Positions 23,658-32,433 of a stretch of DNA of 63,382 nucleotides are shown in pieces. Both the position numbers and the translations under genes were made by a program. Each line of letters starts with the position of its first letter. The first letter of the stretch is position 1. The notes beneath the pieces are model-generated. The model was not told where the DNA came from. It ran no database searches and saw nothing but the letters and a program-made list of their open reading frames with translations. Source of the DNA: an uncultured Verrucomicrobiota bacterium. Its GTDB lineage: Bacteria; Verrucomicrobiota; Verrucomicrobiia; Opitutales; Intestinicryptomonadaceae. Location of the stretch: assembly GCA_949298545.1 (NCBI GenBank), contig CASFWX010000041.1:1-63382 (forward strand). The letters are read 5' to 3'.

Positions 23658-25840
23658 CGGCCATGCCTCCTGAATTCGGAAAAAGCCGAAAATAGCTTTT
23701 TATTTGACTCTTCGAGTGTTGAGGCGAGTTCGAGCATGCTCTCTGCTGCCGATATTAGCGAGCGGACGTCCTCGTCAACCCTTAGCATGAGCGCCTCCGC
23801 GCGCGAGGCGTTTTCTTCCTGCGAGTTCAGCGCCGGAATGATCCGCTCGCAGCGCATGCGCGCAGACGACAATTTTTCCGACAGAGATTCCGACTCGTCG
23901 ATGGCCGAGTTTGCGGCATCTTCTCCCATGCCGATGTGCGAACGGGCGTTTTCATTCGCGGAGGCGGCAGAGTCCGAGGCGCTTCCAATGTCGGAGGCGA
24001 TATTTTCGATGTCTTTTGCGCTTTCAGCCGCCCTTTCCGAAAGCCTGCCGATTTCACGGGCGATTCCGGCGAACTTGGATCCGGCTTCTCCCGCCTTTTC
24101 CGCTTCGACAGACGCGTTTAGCGATAGAAGGCCTGTCTCGTCGGCAACTTTGGAAATACTTTCGGCAATAGACGCGAGAGCTTGGGAGCGCGACTTTATC
24201 GAAGAAATGCGGCGCATGGCTGCATTTTCGCGCTTTAATGCGTCTTCCAAGTTTTGTCGCAATTCTGAAAGCTTTCCGCGTTCGGATTCCGACAGGCTGC
24301 AAGCTTCGGCTGCCGAGTCTTTGGCGGTTTCGGCTTCGGATTTTGCATTGCCGCCGGATGCGGAAACCAGATGTTGAAATTCGGAAATTTCGCGCAGGGA
24401 GGACTTGATGGAAGACAGATGGGAAAGGCAGTCTTTTGCCGCTTCGAGCGCGCGGAGCGCGGATGTTTCTATTAGCGCGTGTTCCGACTTGAATGCGCCG
24501 TCGAATTTGCCGACGCGCTCCGAAAGCCGCTCGACAGCTTCGCCAAGGCGGCGCTCGATTCCTGTAGATGAATGTCTTTCAATGCCGCCGCCAAAATTCC
24601 CGTCTGCGGCATTTGCCGCAGACTCAATGGCGGCATCTATGCGCCCGAATGCGCGCCCGGAAAAAATAAATATTAGGAGCGCGGCGGCCGCGAACAATAT
24701 TCCGCCGGCAAGCTCCTTTGCTAACGACAACTTGGCTTGCTCGTATATTTCCGCGGATGGGACTATTTGTACGAGAACCCAGTTCCCGGGGCGCACGACG
24801 GAAAATGCCGCGCAATACTCTATTCCGCTCTCGGGATTTTTAAAATATGCAATGCGCCCGGCGGGATTTTCTACCGCCATCGGTATTTTTGAGGATTCAA
24901 AAGCGAAGTTTAGAACGTCCCGATAAAAGGAATCTCCTGCGTCCGGCATTCTTGCGGATTCTTCAGGTTTTGGCCTTTGAACCCTCGATCTAGCGCCGGA
25001 TTGCAGATCGCCTATGGGCAGGGTTTTCAGTTCCGGAGCCTTCGTGGAGCTTATTATGCGCGCTTGCGCGCTCAGGAGGAAGAGCTCAGCTTTTGCATTT
25101 GCGCTCTGGGCGGAAATTTCAGCGTCTATAGAGTCTAAATCCCTGTCGAAAGCGACTTGCCCCGAAAACCTTCCCCGATGGACGATTGCGGAGGCGTATT
25201 CCACCATTAGAGTCTTGTTGTTGTACAGGTAGGGTTCGGTGATTATGCTCGTGTCCCCCTCGGACGATTCGACTTTCTTTTTCAATCCCGCCGAATACAT
25301 TGACTTGTCCATGTCCACGAGCGGTTCGAGAAATACCTCGCCCTTTTCCCTTATCCAGTAAGCGGCAAACCTTCCGCCCGAAGTTTTTGCTATCCACTCG
25401 TCTATGGAAACTCGAGTTTGGTTGGTCTTGAATTCGTAGGAATCCGAACCCCCGTTTGCCGACGGGCTCTTCCCCTCCTTTATGTTTTGCAAACCCCGCG
25501 CGGAGGCGGCGTCGTTAAAGTCGGCATTGGTTTCGTATCCGACGCTCGCGCCGGCGTATTGCGGGAAGGCGTCGAGCAAATTCCTGATCAGCTTCACGCT
25601 CGAGCTTCTCTTTCCGAACATTTGTTCGGCGGCGGCCGCCGCAGATTTTGAGAGCGCGAGCCCGGCGGCGTTTTCGCTTCCTATCCTTCGCGCAATGCAC
25701 TCCGTGTCGGACAGGAAGTTGTATTCGGCAAGCGCCTTTATTTCACGAAAGCTGTCCATGCCGTTCCATAGTTCCACCGCCAAATATGCGGTAAAAATCG
25801 GCACCAATACCAGCAGGAGGATTTTCGCGCGTATGCTCAT
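23654..25840 (-). CDS. Methyl-accepting chemotaxis protein with dCache-like sensor
   Basis: The 728-residue receptor has an N-terminal transmembrane helix (LLLVLVPIFTAYLAVELW), a periplasmic sensor of about 340 residues consistent with a dCache domain (WIAKTSGGRFAAYWIREKGEVFLEPLVD and similar), a second helix (GGILFAAAALLIFIF), a HAMP-like segment, and a coiled-coil signalling domain with ISKVADETGLLSLNASVEAEKAGEAGSKFAGIAREIGRLSE-type sequence. The tip differs slightly from the E. coli consensus (LLSLNASVEAEKAG). The ligand is unknown. It is the first gene of the three-gene operon and overlaps cheW by 4 nt. A GGGAAG sequence upstream of the ATG is a plausible ribosome binding site. Confidence 0.9.
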   Translation of the reverse strand: MSIRAKILLLVLVPIFTAYLAVELWNGMDSFREIKALAEYNFLSDTECIARRIGSENAAGLALSKSAAAAAEQMFGKRSSSVKLIRNLLDAFPQYAGASVGYETNADFNDAASARGLQNIKEGKSPSANGGSDSYEFKTNQTRVSIDEWIAKTSGGRFAAYWIREKGEVFLEPLVDMDKSMYSAGLKKKVESSEGDTSIITEPYLYNNKTLMVEYASAIVHRGRFSGQVAFDRDLDSIDAEISAQSANAKAELFLLSAQARIISSTKAPELKTLPIGDLQSGARSRVQRPKPEESARMPDAGDSFYRDVLNFAFESSKIPMAVENPAGRIAYFKNPESGIEYCAAFSVVRPGNWVLVQIVPSAEIYEQAKLSLAKELAGGILFAAAALLIFIFSGRAFGRIDAAIESAANAADGNFGGGIERHSSTGIERRLGEAVERLSERVGKFDGAFKSEHALIETSALRALEAAKDCLSHLSSIKSSLREISEFQHLVSASGGNAKSEAETAKDSAAEACSLSESERGKLSELRQNLEDALKRENAAMRRISSIKSRSQALASIAESISKVADETGLLSLNASVEAEKAGEAGSKFAGIAREIGRLSERAAESAKDIENIASDIGSASDSAASANENARSHIGMGEDAANSAIDESESLSEKLSSARMRCERIIPALNSQEENASRAEALMLRVDEDVRSLISAAESMLELASTLEESNKKLFSAFSEFRRHGR

Positions 25841-25963
25841 AATATTTCTTCCCGCCCCGGATTTTATCCAAGGCGGATATCAGGCACTATTTAGACCTTT
25901 GCCGCCTCTTGCAAATCTTTTATGTGCCACAGTGATAGATAACGCGCGGCCTGCATAAATGCG

Positions 25964-25991
25964 AATCCGCCTTTTGCAAGCCGGGCGGATT
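25964..25991 (-). terminator. Hairpin downstream of purC, possible weak terminator
   Basis: AATCCGCC and GGCGGATT form an 8-bp stem with a 12-nt loop, 9-37 nt past the purC stop. The T content after the stem on the minus strand is poor, so termination is uncertain. The plus strand has a T run after it, but no plus-strand gene precedes it. Confidence 0.35.
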
Positions 25992-26000
25992 TTTGCGGCG

Positions 26001-26897
26001 TTAATCGCCCATCAGCTTCTCAAGCGCCTCGGAATAGCACTTTATCGTGTTTGAGACGACGTCCGGGGGAAGGATCGGGCCGGGCTCCTTCTTGTTCCAA
26101 GTGAGAGTTTCGAGCCAGTCGCGAACGTACTGCTTGTCGTAGGACGGCTGGGAATGCCCGGGTTCGTACTTGTCTGCCGGCCAATAGCGCGAGGAATCTG
26201 GAGTCAGAACTTCGTCTATTAAATACACTTTACCGGAGGAGTCCGTTCCGAATTCAAATTTAGTGTCGGCGAGTATTATGCCGCATTCTTCAGCTTTTTT
26301 GCGCCCCATTTCATAGAGCTTTAAGCTCGACTCTTTTATGCGCGAAAAAAGAGGTTCCCCGAGTATCTTCCTGCATTCTTCGTTCGTTATGGGTTCGTCG
26401 TGCCCTTCGGCGGCTTTCGTCGTGGGGGTAAAAAGGGGTTCGGGCAGCCTGCCGCTTTCGAGCATGCCCTCAGGCAGGGAAAATTCAAAAAGTTTTCCGC
26501 TCGACTTGTACTCTTTCCAGCCGCTCCCGGCGAGATATCCGCGGACTATCGCCTCGATGGGCATGGGCTTTAGCTTCTTTACAATCATCGATCTGTCTAC
26601 GAGCTCGGGGAAATCTTTTAAGATCTCCCTGACCCTTGCGGAGTGGTTGTCAGCAAGGTGCGTGGGCATGAGCTTTGCGGCCTGTTCAAACCACCAAAGG
26701 CTGATTTGCGTGAGCAGGATTCCCTTGCCGGGTATGCCGTTCGGCATCACCACGTCAAACGCGGATATGCGGTCGCTGGCGACTATCAGCAACTCGTCGC
26801 CCAGGTCGAAGTTTTCTCTGACTTTTCCCTTCGATATTTTTTTGAAGGGAAGTTTGTCTATGCTCATCAATGCTTTTTCGGGAAGATTAAATTTCAT
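26001..26897 (-). CDS. purC: SAICAR synthetase
   Basis: PurC joins aspartate to CAIR with ATP in purine synthesis. The 298-residue product has the N-terminal ATP-grasp-like region SKGKVRENFDLGDELLIVASDRISAFDVVMPNGIPGKG, then PIEAIVRGYLAGSGWKEY and the metal-binding ILADTKFEFG plus LIDEVLTPDSSRYWP. The ATG at 26897 (MKFNLPEKAL) was chosen because GGAA lies 4 nt upstream. A long in-frame extension upstream looks non-coding. It stands alone with no neighbouring pur genes, and the upstream suhB-like gene is divergent. Confidence 0.95.
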   Translation of the reverse strand: MKFNLPEKALMSIDKLPFKKISKGKVRENFDLGDELLIVASDRISAFDVVMPNGIPGKGILLTQISLWWFEQAAKLMPTHLADNHSARVREILKDFPELVDRSMIVKKLKPMPIEAIVRGYLAGSGWKEYKSSGKLFEFSLPEGMLESGRLPEPLFTPTTKAAEGHDEPITNEECRKILGEPLFSRIKESSLKLYEMGRKKAEECGIILADTKFEFGTDSSGKVYLIDEVLTPDSSRYWPADKYEPGHSQPSYDKQYVRDWLETLTWNKKEPGPILPPDVVSNTIKCYSEALEKLMGD

Positions 26898-27207
26898 ATT
26901 TCCAATCCCAAATGTCCCCAAAAAATTTGCAACCATTTTATGGAGCGGCATTGGTGCTGCGCCACTTAATTCTTTTGCGGGGAGCTTTCGCCCCCTCTTT
27001 GCTTGGATTGCCATTTGGCGAAGGATTTGCAAGGCGGCGCAGGAGACAAATGTGGCCGCTTCGCGGCTGTCAAAATCCTGGGTTTTTTTGATGGGGGGCA
27101 GAGGCTTTATGGTGGATCGCCCCGCATGAGGCTGCCGGTTCCTTGGCTCAAATATTTTTCGGGAAAAAGCGCTTGTCAAAAGCGCCGGGCAATGAAAAAT
27201 TTTAACT

Positions 27208-27972
27208 ATGGAAAATATCGACAGAAATCAGATGCTCGAGGTTGCCGTGCATGCGGCGCGGAGCGCAGGAGACAGGCTTCTCGGCGTATCTCAAAGGCGC
27301 GTAAATTCGGCTGCCGGCAACGACGTCAAGCTTCAAGAGGACGTCGAGAGCGAAATCTTTATAAGGGGTTTGTTGGCCCCGACAGGTATTCCGGTTATAG
27401 GAGAGGAAGAGGGAGGCGACTGGTCTCTTGTAAAATCTGGCAAGCCCTATTGGATTATAGACCCCATAGACGGCACTTACAACTTTCTCCGCGGGATTCC
27501 CGGGGTTTGCGTAAGCGTTGCGCTGATGCGCGGATTAAAGCCAATAGTCGGGTGCGTCTACGATTTTACGCGCGGAGAGATTTTTTCTGGCGGCGATGGG
27601 CTTGCGCTGTCTTTAAATGGGGCTTGCGTATCTCCAAATTGGGCCTCTGAAGCTTGCCAGGCAGTCTTGATGACGGGCTTCCCAAGCTTGACCGACTATT
27701 CGGATTCGCACTTGGACCGCTTCGTCAAATCAGTTCAAAAGTTTAAAAAGGTCAGAATGTGCGGCAGCGCGGCGCTGGCGATGTGCTGGGTTGCGGTTGG
27801 TCGCGCAGACATATATGCTGAGGAGCGCGTCCGCCTGTGGGACATAGCCGGGGGCCTCGCCCTCATGGAATCGGCGGGCGCGGCGTACTCGCTCTCGGAA
27901 GCCGATTCCGAAAGCGCTCCGCTTTGCTATTCGATACAGGCGGCCGCGCGCAGGGAATTTTTTGTATTTTAA
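27208..27972 (+). CDS. Inositol monophosphatase family protein
   Basis: The 254-residue protein belongs to the magnesium-dependent IMPase/SuhB/CysQ fold. The metal motifs are present: VIGEEEGGD near residue 65, the signature WIIDPIDGTYNFLRGIP at 85-100, and LWDIAGGLALMESAGA near 210. The exact substrate (inositol phosphate, PAP or fructose bisphosphate) cannot be told from sequence. It precedes nadC by 36 nt on the same strand and may be co-transcribed, although nadC has its own ribosome binding site. Upstream, TTGTCA with a 17-nt spacer and AAAATT ends 6 nt before the ATG, a weak promoter guess. Confidence 0.88.
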   Translation: MENIDRNQMLEVAVHAARSAGDRLLGVSQRRVNSAAGNDVKLQEDVESEIFIRGLLAPTGIPVIGEEEGGDWSLVKSGKPYWIIDPIDGTYNFLRGIPGVCVSVALMRGLKPIVGCVYDFTRGEIFSGGDGLALSLNGACVSPNWASEACQAVLMTGFPSLTDYSDSHLDRFVKSVQKFKKVRMCGSAALAMCWVAVGRADIYAEERVRLWDIAGGLALMESAGAAYSLSEADSESAPLCYSIQAAARREFFVF

Positions 27973-28008
27973 CAGGCTCTCCAAAAATTTGTAAGGGGAA
28001 AGTGAAAA

Positions 28009-28950
28009 ATGAAGGACGGGAAATATATCAGCCATTTGCTAAGAAGAATCTCTTGGGACGATTTGGACGAAAAATATCTTCGCAATCTCGTCGAGACCGC
28101 GCGCGCGGAGGATATAGAAGGGGCGGGGCTCAAGGAGCTTCCGAAAATCGCCGCAGACATAACTACGCTGTCTCTCACGCCAAAAATCACGGCGCGCGCC
28201 AAGCTGGCGACCAGGGTGGACGCAGTGGTGTGCGGAATGAGGCTCGTGCCGATGATATTGGAGATTTATTCGGATCTTTCGGACGGGGAATCCTGCTCCT
28301 TCGAGCCTTTTGTGCGCGACGGAGACAAAGTGGAGCGCGGGCGCGCCATCGGAGAAATTTCCGGGTCGGCGCGCGTCATGCTCCAGGCGGAGCGGGTAAT
28401 TTTGAACTTTTTGCAGCGGCTTTCCGGAGTTGCCACTTGCGCAGCGAAATTTGCGGAGGCTTTGGGCGATTCAAATACAAAGCTTTTGGATACTCGCAAA
28501 ACGACGCCATCGCTGAGGGTCCTTGAAAAATACGCCTTCGCTTGCGGAGGTGGATACAACCACAGAATGGGACTTTTCGACAGGGTGATGCTCAAAGACA
28601 ACCATCTCGCCGCCGCGCATGCGGTCTCCGGCGAAACACTGGCGGAGGCGGTTAAAATTGCCAAGGCGAAAAATCCTGGATACGCGGTCGAAGTGGAAGT
28701 CGACAAAATGTCCCAGATACCGCCCGTAGTCGAAGCCGGAGCGGACGTGGTTATGTTCGATAATTTTCCTATCGGGGATTTGAAAGATGCCGTCGATCTC
28801 GTCGGGGGGCGGGCGTGGACGGAGGTGTCCGGCGGCGTCACGCTCGACACCCTGCCTGACATAGGGCGTTCGGGGGCGGATTTCGCATCGACCGCCGCGG
28901 CGGTTCATTCAAGCAAATGGATAGATATCGGCTTGGATTTTGACGGCTAA
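28009..28950 (+). CDS. nadC: Nicotinate-nucleotide pyrophosphorylase (carboxylating)
   Basis: NadC (quinolinate phosphoribosyltransferase) makes nicotinate mononucleotide from quinolinate and PRPP in NAD synthesis. The 313-residue product has the N-terminal alpha/beta part with AERVILNFLQRLSGVAT, then LLDTRKTTPSLRVLEKYAFACGGGYNHRMGLFDRVMLKDNH-type sequence with the catalytic Arg and Lys residues, and the C-terminal VDLVGGRAWTEVSGGVTLDTLPD. The start follows AGGGGAAAG, a good Shine-Dalgarno. LarB uses a product of this pathway as substrate, but the genes are 19 kb apart, so that link is functional rather than genomic. Confidence 0.95.
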   Translation: MKDGKYISHLLRRISWDDLDEKYLRNLVETARAEDIEGAGLKELPKIAADITTLSLTPKITARAKLATRVDAVVCGMRLVPMILEIYSDLSDGESCSFEPFVRDGDKVERGRAIGEISGSARVMLQAERVILNFLQRLSGVATCAAKFAEALGDSNTKLLDTRKTTPSLRVLEKYAFACGGGYNHRMGLFDRVMLKDNHLAAAHAVSGETLAEAVKIAKAKNPGYAVEVEVDKMSQIPPVVEAGADVVMFDNFPIGDLKDAVDLVGGRAWTEVSGGVTLDTLPDIGRSGADFASTAAAVHSSKWIDIGLDFDG

Positions 28951-28980
28951 GTTTAGTCTTGCCGGGATTGTTCCAACCTG

Positions 28981-30780
28981 ATGTTATTCGAATTTATGCA
29001 AAACGACGTATCCTTCGACGAGCGCGGCGGAAGATTCCGCGACATGTTTGTCCTGGCGGTTCTATTTTTCTTTCTGTATTTAGGGCTTTCCTTTATGCGT
29101 CCCCTCGCAAGCCCTGACGAGGGCAGGTATTCCGAAATTCCAAGGGAAATGGTCGCCTCCGGGGACTGGGTGACTCCCCGTTTAAACGGAATGCCGTACT
29201 TCTACAAGCCTCCCATGTTCTATTGGATGCAGGCGACCTCAATAAAGGCTTTCGGATTGAACAGATTGGCGTTGCGATTCCCTAATTCGGCGATGGCGGT
29301 TTTCGGCATTTTGGCGACTTACCTCGCCGCGCGGGCGCTTTACGGCAGGCGGGCAGGGATATTTTCCGCTGCAGTGCTCGGCACGAGCGTGCTGTATTTT
29401 GCTCTCGGAGAGATTGTGACTCTCGACATGACGGTTTCAGTATTTATATCTTCGGCGCTGTTTTCGTTCATTGTGGCATTGCGCCGATCTGGTGTTTGGC
29501 GGGCGGTTCTCATATTGTCTTTTTTTCTGTTCTGCGGGCTTGCCGTGATGACAAAGGGGCTTATCGGAGTTTTGATACCTTTTGCGGTCGTCTTTTTGTA
29601 TGCGTGTTGTATCGGGATACCGTCATTCTTTAAGAAACTGAAAACTTCCGACTATTTGTGGTCGCTCGTCGGGCTCGCCATATTCGCGGCAGTATCCGTT
29701 CCATGGCACGTGCTGTGCGCCATCGACAATCCGCCTTTCGACACCGCGGCGGGATTGTTTTCAAAGAGCGAAGAGGGACAGGGATTTTTTTGGTACTATA
29801 TCATACACGAACACATATTGCGATATGTCGACGCTTCGACGTCGATGCGCGAACAGCCGTGGTGGTTCTTCTTAGTCTTTTCTTTTGTCGGAATGATACC
29901 TTGGGTGGTGTTTTTCCCTCGCGCGATGTCGAGCGCATTTAGCGGGGGCTGGAAGAGAGTTTCGGAAAAAAATCCTGAATTTATATTTTTTGCGGTATGG
30001 GCGGTGTTTGTGGTTCTCTTTTTCTCGGCGTCTAAATCAAAATTGGTGCCGTACATCATTCCGATATATCCGGCATTGTCCGTATTCTTCGGAGCGTGGA
30101 TAGCAAAAGTTTGGGAAAACCCTTCAAAATATTCCCTAATGCCCGAAAAATGGATTTCCGTAGCGCTCGGATTTGCCGGGTGCATTGCTCCAATCCCCAT
30201 ATATTTCATTCTTGACGCGAAGGGAAAACTCTGGGAGCCGACATATGTGGCCGCCTGCTGCTCGATGCTGGCTGCGTTCATGCTTATCGGGAATTTTGCG
30301 GTCCTCAGAATAGCCTTAAAGGGAGGCAACCGGGAGTTCTTCGCTGGATTTTTCATCGTCGTTTGCGGGCTGCTGATGTTTTTTAATCCCTTCGGGAGAT
30401 TTTTGCAGCGCCCTTCGACGGATCCTCTCGCCGAGAAGATACTCGCCGAGCGCGCTGACGGAGACGCCGTAATAGTTGCATACACCTACTCGCTGTTTCA
30501 AGATTTGCCCGTGCATTTGGAGGAGCTCGTACTGCACATAGGCCCTCCGCCAGAAGAACAAAAGTTCGGATTTATGCGCGAGCGCGAAAAAAACGCGGGG
30601 AGATTTTTTGAAACTTCCGCGGAGTTGAAGAATTTTCTCTCAAAAAATTCCGGCGGGGCGTTTATTCTCATGGCGGATAAGGATTTCGGCAGATTTAACA
30701 AAGAAATGGGCGTTCCCGTGAGAAAAATCGCAAACAACGGCATTCTCGGGCTCTACAAGTACGAGAAAGATGCGAGGTGA
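28981..30780 (+). CDS. ArnT-like membrane glycosyltransferase (PMT family)
   Basis: This 599-residue integral membrane protein has about 12 hydrophobic segments and the ArnT/PMT signature: after helix 1, SPDEGRYSEIPREMVASGDWVTPRLNG with the catalytic Asp-Glu, then PYFYKPPMFYWMQ. ArnT-type enzymes move a lipid-linked sugar to lipid A or other acceptors at the outer leaflet of the inner membrane. No arnBCD genes are present, so the donor sugar is unknown; the ArnC/GtrB-like enzyme at 53.7 kb could make such a donor. It starts a plus-strand run of four genes with tiny gaps. An ATG at 28996 is an alternative start. Confidence 0.87.
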   Translation: MLFEFMQNDVSFDERGGRFRDMFVLAVLFFFLYLGLSFMRPLASPDEGRYSEIPREMVASGDWVTPRLNGMPYFYKPPMFYWMQATSIKAFGLNRLALRFPNSAMAVFGILATYLAARALYGRRAGIFSAAVLGTSVLYFALGEIVTLDMTVSVFISSALFSFIVALRRSGVWRAVLILSFFLFCGLAVMTKGLIGVLIPFAVVFLYACCIGIPSFFKKLKTSDYLWSLVGLAIFAAVSVPWHVLCAIDNPPFDTAAGLFSKSEEGQGFFWYYIIHEHILRYVDASTSMREQPWWFFLVFSFVGMIPWVVFFPRAMSSAFSGGWKRVSEKNPEFIFFAVWAVFVVLFFSASKSKLVPYIIPIYPALSVFFGAWIAKVWENPSKYSLMPEKWISVALGFAGCIAPIPIYFILDAKGKLWEPTYVAACCSMLAAFMLIGNFAVLRIALKGGNREFFAGFFIVVCGLLMFFNPFGRFLQRPSTDPLAEKILAERADGDAVIVAYTYSLFQDLPVHLEELVLHIGPPPEEQKFGFMREREKNAGRFFETSAELKNFLSKNSGGAFILMADKDFGRFNKEMGVPVRKIANNGILGLYKYEKDAR

Positions 30781-30783
30781 AGC

Positions 30784-31530
30784 ATGTCTACGTCTAAAAA
30801 GCGCGAAAATATCTGGTTAAATCTCGGTTTCAACATAGTGCTTCCGAGCCTGCTTCTTATTAAAGGCAAAAAAATATGGGAATATTTCGGAGAGCCCTGG
30901 CAGAACGCGGATATCTGGATTTTCGTTGCGGCGATAGCTTTCCCGATAATTTACGGGACTCTCGATTTATTGTCCCGCCGCAAGTGGAACCTGTTTTCGA
31001 TAGTGGGAATTTTAAGCGTCGCGCTCACGGGCGGAATAGGCCTGATGAAATTCTCGAGGGAGTGGATGATAATAAAGGAAGGCGCTGTTCCGTTGCTGCT
31101 CGGCGCGGCGGTGCTGGCTACTGCCTTTACAAAAAAGCCGCTCGCAGGTTTGATAATGATGAACGATAGCGTAGTCGATGTTGACAAGATAGAATCGGCA
31201 ATAGAATCGCGCGGGGCGCGCGCCGGCTTCGACGCTTCCATGAAGAAGGCGACCTACTATGTCGCTGGATCATTCCTGTTGAGCTCCGTTTTAAACTTTG
31301 CGCTTGCCGCATGTATTTTTAAGAGCCCGGCCGGCACGGAGGAATTCAACGCGGAGGTGGGAAGAATGACGGCGCTGTCTTTTCCTGTCATAGCGCTTCC
31401 GACAATGGTCATTCTGGTGTATGCAATGTTTAAATTGTTTGGCGACATTACTCGCCTGACGGGGCTTTCGCTGGAGGATTTTATATCTTCCGGATCTTCG
31501 CGCGCTGGAGACAAGCGCGGCGGCGCATGA
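30784..31530 (+). CDS. VC0807-like multi-pass membrane protein
   Basis: The 248-residue product has about six hydrophobic helices (for example IWIFVAAIAFPIIYGTLDLL and LFSIVGILSVALTGGIGLM). It resembles the VC0807 family, an uncharacterised membrane family, by its N-terminal NIWLNLGFNIVLPSLLLI and the internal WMIIKEGAVPLLLGAAVLAT. This match is from memory and moderate. The start lies 3 nt after the glycosyltransferase stop, and its TGA overlaps the next ATG (ATGA). It may work with the binding protein downstream. The function is unknown. Confidence 0.7.
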   Translation: MSTSKKRENIWLNLGFNIVLPSLLLIKGKKIWEYFGEPWQNADIWIFVAAIAFPIIYGTLDLLSRRKWNLFSIVGILSVALTGGIGLMKFSREWMIIKEGAVPLLLGAAVLATAFTKKPLAGLIMMNDSVVDVDKIESAIESRGARAGFDASMKKATYYVAGSFLLSSVLNFALAACIFKSPAGTEEFNAEVGRMTALSFPVIALPTMVILVYAMFKLFGDITRLTGLSLEDFISSGSSRAGDKRGGA

Positions 31531-32405
31531 TGGAGAGAGCCCTGTCGATATCTTTTCTCGCGCTTGCTGCGTGCTTGCAAATTGCGGGCGCTTACGAAGT
31601 TGTCGACGTGCGGGGAAACTCTTTTTCTTTTGATGCGCCTCCGAAATTTGCGACGATAGTTCCGAGCGTGACCCAGACTGTGTGCGCGATAGGCGCCGAA
31701 AATTTGATGCTCGCCAACTCCCGTTATTGCGACTCTCCGAAGGGAGCGGATTCTCTCGTAAAGATAGGGGGCTATATAGATCCCGACTATGAAAAGATAG
31801 CCGAAATCAAGCCTCCGCTTTTTATTCTTCCCGATGTAAAAGACGCCCGCCTTCCGGACAGGTTGAAGGCGCTGGGAGTGCCGTGCTTTTTCATACATTC
31901 CGAAGGGCTCGGCAATATATCCGCAAACATGCGCTTGCTTGGAAAGCTGTTTTGCGTGGAGGAAGCCGCCGAAAGGGCTGCGGATAAATTCGACGCGGCA
32001 ATAAATGGCGCGCGCGCGCGCAAGGGAAGCGGCAAACGGATACCCAAAGCCCTGTTCATGTTCGGAAAAATGGCCGCGGGGAAAGGTTCGTACGTAGGCG
32101 ACATGATTGCGGCGGCTGGCGCTGAAAATGCCGCCGATTGCGCCCGCGGGATCTGGCCGGTGCTTTCAAGGGAATTTATACTTTCGTGCGATCCGGATGT
32201 GCTTTTCGTAGAGCTTGGGGGGGAGTCGTCGGCAGAAGAGCTGCTTGAGTTCTACCGCGGAGATCCGGTCTGGAGAAATGTGTCGGCGGTAAAGAAATCT
32301 CGCGTGTGCTTTGTCCCCCGCAGGTTGGTGGGTGTCCCGGGGCCGAAGGTCGCGGAAGCAGTGGCGTTGATGGGCGAATACATCAAATCTCAAGGCTTGA
32401 AATGA
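31527..32405 (+). CDS. BtuF-like periplasmic substrate-binding protein
   Basis: The 292-residue protein has a signal peptide (SISFLALAACLQIAGA) and the class III helical-backbone binding fold of BtuF/FhuD: FATIVPSVTQTVCAIGA, then KIGGYIDPDYEKIAEIKPPLFI, and a C-terminal lobe with DPDVLFVELGG. Such proteins bind cobalamin, haem or iron chelates for ABC import. No permease or ATPase is encoded next to it, so the partner must be elsewhere. It overlaps the upstream membrane protein gene by 4 nt. A G7 tract at about 32217-32223 interrupts nothing but could slip. Ligand unknown. Confidence 0.82.
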   Translation: MMERALSISFLALAACLQIAGAYEVVDVRGNSFSFDAPPKFATIVPSVTQTVCAIGAENLMLANSRYCDSPKGADSLVKIGGYIDPDYEKIAEIKPPLFILPDVKDARLPDRLKALGVPCFFIHSEGLGNISANMRLLGKLFCVEEAAERAADKFDAAINGARARKGSGKRIPKALFMFGKMAAGKGSYVGDMIAAAGAENAADCARGIWPVLSREFILSCDPDVLFVELGGESSAEELLEFYRGDPVWRNVSAVKKSRVCFVPRRLVGVPGPKVAEAVALMGEYIKSQGLK

Positions 32406-32433
32406 AGGGTGTTTTCGCAAATAATTTTATTTG